Origin: an uncultured bacterium
GTDB taxonomy: Bacteria; Bacillota; Clostridia; Lachnospirales; Lachnospiraceae
Assembly: GCA_905214955.1 (NCBI GenBank)
Contig: CAJMON010000003.1
Span: 14,961 to 78,960, forward strand
Direction: 5' to 3'
Length of the DNA stretch: 64,000 nucleotides
The notes under the pieces were generated by a model, which worked only from the letters and a program-made list of their open reading frames with translations, did not search any database and was not told the DNA's origin. This document shows, in pieces, positions 58,592 to 64,000 of the stretch. Position 1 is the stretch's first letter, and each line of letters starts with the position of its first letter. The position numbers and the translations under genes are program-made.

Positions 58592-61500
58592 AACCAGTAA
58601 AACTTATCATGTCTGCCTTTGGTTCCTATGCGGACACGGAGGTCATTGATTTTACAGGAAAAGACCAGGGACTTTTTCTGATCAGCGGAGACACAGGCGC
58701 CGGAAAAACCACCATTTTTGATGCAATTACTTATGCCCTGTATGGAAGAACCAGTGGAGGCAGGCGGGACGGCGAAATGATGCGCAGCCAGTATGCGGAT
58801 GGAAAGACGTTGACTTCGGTTACGTATACATTTACAAACAGAGGGAAACAGTACGTGGTTTACCGCCAGCCGGAACAGCAAAAAGAGCGGAAACGGGCTG
58901 GCAAAAACCAGGGGCGTGTAAAAGAACCTGCCAGGGTAGAACTGACCATGCCGGATGGAACAGTATTTCCTGGAAAAATGAAAGAAACCAATGAAAAAAT
59001 TGCGGAAATCATCGGACTGGATGGAGAACAGTTCCTGCAGATTGCCATGATTTCCCAGGGGGATTTTCTCCGTCTGCTTCATGCACCGTCGAAAGAGCGG
59101 AAAGAAATTTTTGCAAAGATTTTTGATACCAGAATTTATGCCCGGATTCAGGAAGAACTGCAGCTTCGGGCAAAAATGCTGTACGGAAAACTTTTAGATA
59201 ACCAGAAACTGTGGGAACATGAGCAGAAAGCCGTGCAGTGTCTAAAAGATGGAAGGTTCCAGGAAGAATGGAAAGAAGCGGGAGCAAAGGCCAAAACAGA
59301 GCTTTTGGAAGCAGTGACCGAAGAGATCCTGGAAAAAGAAGCGGAATTAAAAAACAGACGGAAAGAGCTGGAAAAAGAGCTTTTGGGACTTCGGGAACTG
59401 GCGGCTCAGGGGATGGCAGTCAACCAGCTGTTTGAAAAACTGGAAGAAACAAAGAAGGATCTGGAACTTCTGGAAAAGGAACAGGAGAAACAGGCAGAAA
59501 ACAAAGAAACATGCAGGAAAGCTCTGCGGGCAAATGCAGCGGCAGAAAAAGAAAAGTGGTTTTCCAATGCTTCCAGGGCTTACCGGGAAACGGCCTCTAA
59601 AGCAGAAAAACAGGAAAAAGAGATAAAAGAAAATGCGCAGATTTTGGAAAAGAAGCAGGATGCCCAGAAAAAAGCAGCAGAGGAGCTGGCTCAGAAAGAA
59701 GAAGGCCTGCAGGTTGGTATTTTGGAAGGGGAAAAGGCACTTCCCAAATATCAGCGTCTTGCTAGTCTGGAAGCAGAGTGGAAGGCGCTGAAGCAGCAAA
59801 AAGAGGAGAAAGAAGCCTTATATAGCACTCTGGAGAAAAAACGGGACCAGGCAAAAGAACGAAAACAGAAATTGGAAAAGGCCCTGGAAAAGACGGAAGA
59901 AATCCGGACAATGCTTTACCAGGCGAGAGAAAAGAATGAGGCCAAACAGAAACAGTGCCAAAAACTTGCAGAGCTTTTGAAGGAAGAGCCACAGCTGACT
60001 GCTCTGGCGAAAGAGCAAAGCCGTTTGCAGGAGCAGATGAAGCAGACCAGGGAAGCTTACGAAAAAGCATCGTTTCATTATACCGAAGCGTATACGCAGT
60101 TCCTGTCGATTCAGGCAGGAATCATGGCGCAGAATCTGAAAGAGGATGCACCCTGCCCGGTGTGCGGTTCGAAAATGCATCCGAAGAAAGCCTGTATCCA
60201 GGGCAGAACCGTCACCCAGGAAGAAGTGGAACATGCCAGAAAAACTAGAGATACTCTGGAGGGGAGACTTAGGGAAGATTCCGAAATCTGCTGGAAAAAG
60301 GAGCAGGAACTGACAGCAAAAAAAGCAGTGGCCGCCAGAATGGGAAGAGAGCTGTTGGAAGAACCGTTTTCCGGGGAGCAGAAAGAATTTTCCAAAGTCC
60401 GGCTGGTCTTAAAAACTGCCAAAGAAGAGGCGGATGAATTGGAAGAAGCCTGCAGTACAGCCCAAAAGCAGATGCAGGTTCTGGAAAAACAGCAGAAAGA
60501 AAAAGCAGATCTGGGGCATCAGCTGACAGCGCTGGAAGAAGCGTGTGAGAAAGAGGCTGGAGAAAAGAATCGGCAGGGGCTTTTGTGTGCTGGAAAAGAG
60601 ACGGAAGTGCAGCTTCTTAGAAAGGAACTGCCGGAGACGGAAGCGGAAGTCCGAAAACGCCTGGAAGAAAAACGCCGGGAATTCAACCGCCTTATGGAAA
60701 CGGCAAAGCAGACGGAAGCAGATGCGGCTGCATGGAAAGTGTCCCTGGAAAAACAGAGAGGGCAGTTTGGCGAAATTGTAAGAAGAAAAGAGCAGGAAAA
60801 AACAGAACTGGAACGCTGCAGAAGAGAGTTTAGAGAATGCCTGGAAGAACAGGGATTCCGGGATTTTCAGGAATATTTGGACTCTAGAATGACGGAAGAA
60901 GGGCGGCAAAAGCTGGAAGAGGCGTGCAGGGCATATGAACTGCGGCTGGAGCGGTGCAGAGGAAATCTGACGGTATTGAAAGAACAAATCGCCGGAAAAG
61001 AGAAAATTGCTGTGGACGGTTTAAAAATCCGGATTCAGGAGCTTGAAAAAGAACAGCAGCAGAGAGAAAATGAAGAAAAAGAATTGTTTGGAATGCGGAA
61101 AAATAACCAGAAATGCCTGAAAACCATGGAGGAGCTGCAGAATATTCGGGAAAAACTGCTGGAAGAATACCAGGCAGTGGATCACTTAAACCGGACTGCC
61201 AATGGAAGCCTGGCGCAGACGGCACGTCTGGATTTTCAGACCTATATGCAGAGAAACTATTTCAAACAGATGATTCAGGCGGCAAACCGCAGGCTGGAGC
61301 GGATGAGCCGGGGGCAGTTTATTCTGGAATGTAAAAGCTTGGAAGAACTGGGAAAAAGAGGCGAAGCAGGCCTGGACCTGGATGTGTACAGCCTGGTGAC
61401 AGACCAGGTACGGGATGTGCGCACCCTTTCCGGAGGCGAATCCTTTATGGCAGCGCTGGCTATGGCTCTTGGCATGGCAGATCTTGTGCAGAATGCATCT

Positions 61501-61719
61501 GGAAAAATAAAGCTGGAAACCATGTTTGTGGATGAAGGGTTTGGTTCCCTGGATGATGGTTCAAGACGGGAAGCGATCCAGATTCTTCAGGATCTGGCAG
61601 GAACCAGCCGTCTGGTAGGGATTATTTCCCATGTAACAGAGCTGAAAGAAGAAATTGGCAGCCAGCTTGTGATTGAAAGAGGAGAGGAAGGAAGCCACGC
61701 CCACTGGAGGGATGAATAG
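58588..61719 (+). CDS. sbcC: Exonuclease subunit SbcC
   Basis: Rad50-like ATPase, 1043 residues. Walker A is GDTGAGKT at 34-41. Two long Glu/Lys/Gln-rich coiled-coil arms flank the zinc hook CPVC at 523-526. The ABC signature LSGGES is near 948 and Walker B with FVDEGFGSLD near 983. Together with SbcD it processes hairpins, stalled forks and protein-blocked ends. Length is normal. Confidence 0.97.
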   Translation: MKPVKLIMSAFGSYADTEVIDFTGKDQGLFLISGDTGAGKTTIFDAITYALYGRTSGGRRDGEMMRSQYADGKTLTSVTYTFTNRGKQYVVYRQPEQQKERKRAGKNQGRVKEPARVELTMPDGTVFPGKMKETNEKIAEIIGLDGEQFLQIAMISQGDFLRLLHAPSKERKEIFAKIFDTRIYARIQEELQLRAKMLYGKLLDNQKLWEHEQKAVQCLKDGRFQEEWKEAGAKAKTELLEAVTEEILEKEAELKNRRKELEKELLGLRELAAQGMAVNQLFEKLEETKKDLELLEKEQEKQAENKETCRKALRANAAAEKEKWFSNASRAYRETASKAEKQEKEIKENAQILEKKQDAQKKAAEELAQKEEGLQVGILEGEKALPKYQRLASLEAEWKALKQQKEEKEALYSTLEKKRDQAKERKQKLEKALEKTEEIRTMLYQAREKNEAKQKQCQKLAELLKEEPQLTALAKEQSRLQEQMKQTREAYEKASFHYTEAYTQFLSIQAGIMAQNLKEDAPCPVCGSKMHPKKACIQGRTVTQEEVEHARKTRDTLEGRLREDSEICWKKEQELTAKKAVAARMGRELLEEPFSGEQKEFSKVRLVLKTAKEEADELEEACSTAQKQMQVLEKQQKEKADLGHQLTALEEACEKEAGEKNRQGLLCAGKETEVQLLRKELPETEAEVRKRLEEKRREFNRLMETAKQTEADAAAWKVSLEKQRGQFGEIVRRKEQEKTELERCRREFRECLEEQGFRDFQEYLDSRMTEEGRQKLEEACRAYELRLERCRGNLTVLKEQIAGKEKIAVDGLKIRIQELEKEQQQRENEEKELFGMRKNNQKCLKTMEELQNIREKLLEEYQAVDHLNRTANGSLAQTARLDFQTYMQRNYFKQMIQAANRRLERMSRGQFILECKSLEELGKRGEAGLDLDVYSLVTDQVRDVRTLSGGESFMAALAMALGMADLVQNASGKIKLETMFVDEGFGSLDDGSRREAIQILQDLAGTSRLVGIISHVTELKEEIGSQLVIERGEEGSHAHWRDE

Positions 61720-61748
61720 GCTTTTTATAAAAAAAGGAGGAAGTTCTT

Positions 61749-63797
61749 ATGGGACTTTTAAACGGAAAAGAAATTGTATTGGGAACCTGCTATTATCCGG
61801 AACACTGGCCTGAAAGACTGTGGGAAGAAGATTTAGAGCGGATGGAAGAGGCGGGCATCCGAGTGATCCGTATTGCAGAATTTGCCTGGAGCAAGGTGGA
61901 GCCGGAAGAAGGAATGTTCACATTTGAGTTTTTTGACCATTTTTTGGATCTGGCGGAAAAGAAACGGATGCAGGTGATTTTTTGCACCCCAACCGCTACG
62001 CCCCCTGCCTGGCTGACGGAAAAATATCCGGAGGTGCTGAATGCCCGCATGGACGGGGTGCTGTACCGCCACGGCTGCAGAAGGCATTATAATTATAATT
62101 CTCCGGTTTATCAGAAATTTTCAGCAAGAATTACAGAAAAGTTTGCTGAACACTATGGAAAACGATCCTGTATCATTGGCTGGCAGATTGACAATGAATT
62201 AAACTGCGAGACGGCAGATTTCCATTCAGAGAGTGACAGTCTGGCGTTCCGGGAGTTTTTAAAAGAAAAGTATGGCACACTGGATGTGTTGAATGAAGCC
62301 TGGGGAACGGTTTTCTGGAATCAGACATACACGGCATGGAATGAGATTTTTGTACCTCAGCCAACGGTAAGCGGTTCGGTAAATCCTCACCGGGTGCAGG
62401 ATTATCTCCGATTTGTGTCCGAAAGCTGCCGGAAATTTGCAAATATGCAGAGCAAAATCATTGAAAAATATAAAAAGCCTGAGGATTTCATTACTACCAA
62501 CGGTCTGTTCGGCCATCTGGACAATCATGAAATGACAAAAGAGAGTCTGGATTTTATCATGTATGATTCTTATCCTAACTTTGCATACTGCCTGGATACC
62601 TACCAGGATCAGCCTGGAAATTTGAAAGACCGGAAATGGAGCCGGAACCTTACAGAAGTACGGTCGATTTCGAAAAATTTTGGAATTATGGAACAACAGT
62701 CCGGCGCCAATGGCTGGAATACCAGGATGGAAGCTCCTACACCGCGCCCTGGACAGATGACGCTGTGGACTATGCAGTCCATCGCCCACGGAGCTGATTA
62801 TGTCAGCTATTTCAGATGGAGAACCTGTACCATGGGAACGGAAATTTACTGGCATGGCATTTTGGATTATTCAGGCAGGGAAAACCGCAGAATTCGGGAA
62901 GTGCGGGAAATTCATAAAAAGGTAGAAAGCATTAAAGAAGCGGCAGGTTCTTTGTATGAAGCAAAGGTGGGTGTACTGAAAGATTATGACAATGTCTGGG
63001 ACGCAGAGGTGGATGCATGGCATCGCAGAGTGGAGGAAGTAAGCCAGAAGGGCATTTTCGCAGCGGCGCAGAAAAGCCATACGCCCATGGATTATCTGTA
63101 TCTGAATGATGAGACAAAGGCAGAAGAGCTGAAAAAGTATCAGGTGCTGTTTTATCCCCATCCAACAATGATGAATGCAGCAAGAGCAGAAATTCTGAAA
63201 GAATATACGAAGCAGGGCGGAACATTGGTGATTGGCTGCAGAAGCGGTTACAAAGATATGACGGGAAAATGTGTGATGGACAAGCTTCCAGGGCTGCTGG
63301 CAGAACTTACCGGAACAGATATTCCGGAATATTCTTTCATTGCGCCGGATACAGGAAAAGTGACGGTAGATTGGGACGGAAGCTTTTTTCAGGCAGAGGT
63401 GTTTACAGATCTCCTGGAGCCGCTGGAGGGCGGAAAAATCGAAGCAGTGTATACGTCCGATTATTATGCAGGAAGCGGTGCCCTGATTGGCCATCCTTAT
63501 GGAAAAGGAAAAGCGTATTACTATGGCTCCACATTTACAGAGGAAGCTGCCGATGTTTTTCTGGAGAAACTGGGAGTGAAATCACCGTATGAAGCGGTCA
63601 TTTCGCTGCCGGAAACCTGTGAAATTGCGGTTCGGCGAAAAGGAGATACGCGGTATCTGTTCATCTTGAATTACGAGAAAACAGAAGCGGAGTGCAGGCT
63701 TCACGCTGTGGGAACGGATCTTTACACAGGAGAAGGCTTAAAAGGAGGCTTTACCATTCCAGAATATGGAACCTGTGTCATCCGCCTGAAAAATTAA
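61749..63797 (+). CDS. Beta-galactosidase, glycoside hydrolase family 42
   Basis: A 682-residue GH42 enzyme that releases terminal beta-galactose. The start LGTCYYPEHWPERLWEEDL is the family entry. The acid/base is Glu150 in GWQIDNELN and the nucleophile is Glu315 in GIMEQQSG. A trimerisation domain (about 395-610) and a small C-terminal beta domain follow. No signal peptide, so it acts on imported galactosides such as galacto-oligosaccharides. AAGGAGG precedes the start. No transporter or sugar regulator adjoins it. It ends at a terminator. Confidence 0.95.
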   Translation: MGLLNGKEIVLGTCYYPEHWPERLWEEDLERMEEAGIRVIRIAEFAWSKVEPEEGMFTFEFFDHFLDLAEKKRMQVIFCTPTATPPAWLTEKYPEVLNARMDGVLYRHGCRRHYNYNSPVYQKFSARITEKFAEHYGKRSCIIGWQIDNELNCETADFHSESDSLAFREFLKEKYGTLDVLNEAWGTVFWNQTYTAWNEIFVPQPTVSGSVNPHRVQDYLRFVSESCRKFANMQSKIIEKYKKPEDFITTNGLFGHLDNHEMTKESLDFIMYDSYPNFAYCLDTYQDQPGNLKDRKWSRNLTEVRSISKNFGIMEQQSGANGWNTRMEAPTPRPGQMTLWTMQSIAHGADYVSYFRWRTCTMGTEIYWHGILDYSGRENRRIREVREIHKKVESIKEAAGSLYEAKVGVLKDYDNVWDAEVDAWHRRVEEVSQKGIFAAAQKSHTPMDYLYLNDETKAEELKKYQVLFYPHPTMMNAARAEILKEYTKQGGTLVIGCRSGYKDMTGKCVMDKLPGLLAELTGTDIPEYSFIAPDTGKVTVDWDGSFFQAEVFTDLLEPLEGGKIEAVYTSDYYAGSGALIGHPYGKGKAYYYGSTFTEEAADVFLEKLGVKSPYEAVISLPETCEIAVRRKGDTRYLFILNYEKTEAECRLHAVGTDLYTGEGLKGGFTIPEYGTCVIRLKN

Positions 63798-63846
63798 AAT
63801 TTGACAGGAATGCAGAGGCTGACCTATTTTAGACATAAATAGAAGG

Positions 63847-63886
63847 CAGGCAGAAAAGGAGGAAAGTCCAATTCTGCCTGTTTTTT
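63847..63886 (+). terminator. Terminator of the beta-galactosidase gene
   Basis: CAGGCAGAA (63847-63855) pairs with TTCTGCCTG (63872-63880), followed by TTTTTT. Confidence 0.88.
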
Positions 63887-63902
63887 GCAGGAAAAAGACA
63901 AC

Positions 63903-63941
63903 AAAAAATCCGAAAACCTTGAAATCAAAGCTTTCGGATTT
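63903..63941 (-). terminator. Terminator of tRNA-Arg
   Basis: Minus strand AAATCCGAAA and TTTCGGATTT, with inner CTTTGA/TCAAGG, followed by TTT. Confidence 0.85.
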
Positions 63942-63947
63942 GGAAAG

Positions 63948-64000
63948 CGTGCGTTAGAGGATTCGAACCCCCGACCTTTTGGTCCGTAGCCAAACGCTCT
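63948..64000 (-). tRNA. tRNA-Arg (ACG), cut by the window end
   Basis: The 3' 53 bases of a tRNA on the minus strand: anticodon stem TTTGG/CCAAA, loop CTACGGA (anticodon ACG), T-arm GGGGGTTCGAATCCTCT region, acceptor half AACGCAC and discriminator G. The 5' part lies beyond 64000. Confidence 0.93.

Overview
The window reads as chromosomal DNA from an anaerobic, spore-forming Bacillota of the class Clostridia, most likely family Lachnospiraceae (Blautia/Ruminococcus-like; genus not provable from sequence alone). The reasons are AGGAGG-type ribosome sites, consensus sigma-A promoters with 17-base spacers, a sporulation YlmC/YmxH gene, anaerobic (early cobalt insertion) cobalamin genes, MecA, and several families I associate with Lachnospiraceae (DUF5716, DUF5717, DUF6110, DUF3877). 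No phage, insertion sequence, rRNA operon or CRISPR array was seen.

Layout. 0-6.5 kb: ylmC/ymxH diverging from nrdR, then a three-gene operon of uncharacterised proteins (DUF5717, DUF5716, helical protein). 6.6-13.4 kb: purF-purB-purL, de novo purine synthesis. 13.5-16 kb: two-domain VOC protein, tRNA-Val and tRNA-Met, a UPF0175/PIN toxin-antitoxin pair, and a small Nif11-like protein on the minus strand. 16.4-17.4 kb: eutS and eutP, two microcompartment genes without the rest of a eut operon. 17.5-29.6 kb: an eleven-gene, mostly overlapping cobalamin operon (cbiD, L, F, G, H, J-E-T fusion, A, B, cobD, cbiP, cbiC) behind a full consensus promoter and without a recognisable B12 riboswitch.

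29.6-39.2 kb: two membrane-anchored SH3b proteins, mecA, an unknown minus-strand gene, a methyltransferase-LysR-double methyltransferase cluster, an Hpt protein, DUF6110 and a P1B-type metal ATPase with an unusual membrane motif. 39.2-43.7 kb: a strongly structured non-coding stretch, two identical tRNA-Thr genes in tandem, a small minus-strand protein, truA, a LUD protein and argS. 43.8-48.3 kb: a Ser/Thr kinase, a Glu/Thr-rich surface protein and a CPBP membrane protease. 48.5-54.7 kb: gltB-gltD. 54.8-64 kb: ArsR/CadC-type repressor, M19 dipeptidase, tRNA-Gly, DUF3786, sbcD-sbcC, a GH42 beta-galactosidase and the 3' part of tRNA-Arg.

The least explained signals are: (i) a dispersed structured repeat, with two full copies (16131-16345, 32374-32535), one partial copy (54702-54770) and one divergent relative (13511-13601), sharing a small hairpin with a variable CNNG loop; (ii) the DUF5717-DUF5716-helical protein operon, in which DUF5716 carries actin/Hsp70-like nucleotide-site motifs; (iii) the methyltransferase-LysR-fusion cluster; (iv) nested inverted repeats at 39259-39381. 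Gene starts were chosen by ribosome-site spacing and promoter position; no database search was possible, so family names rest on recognised motifs.
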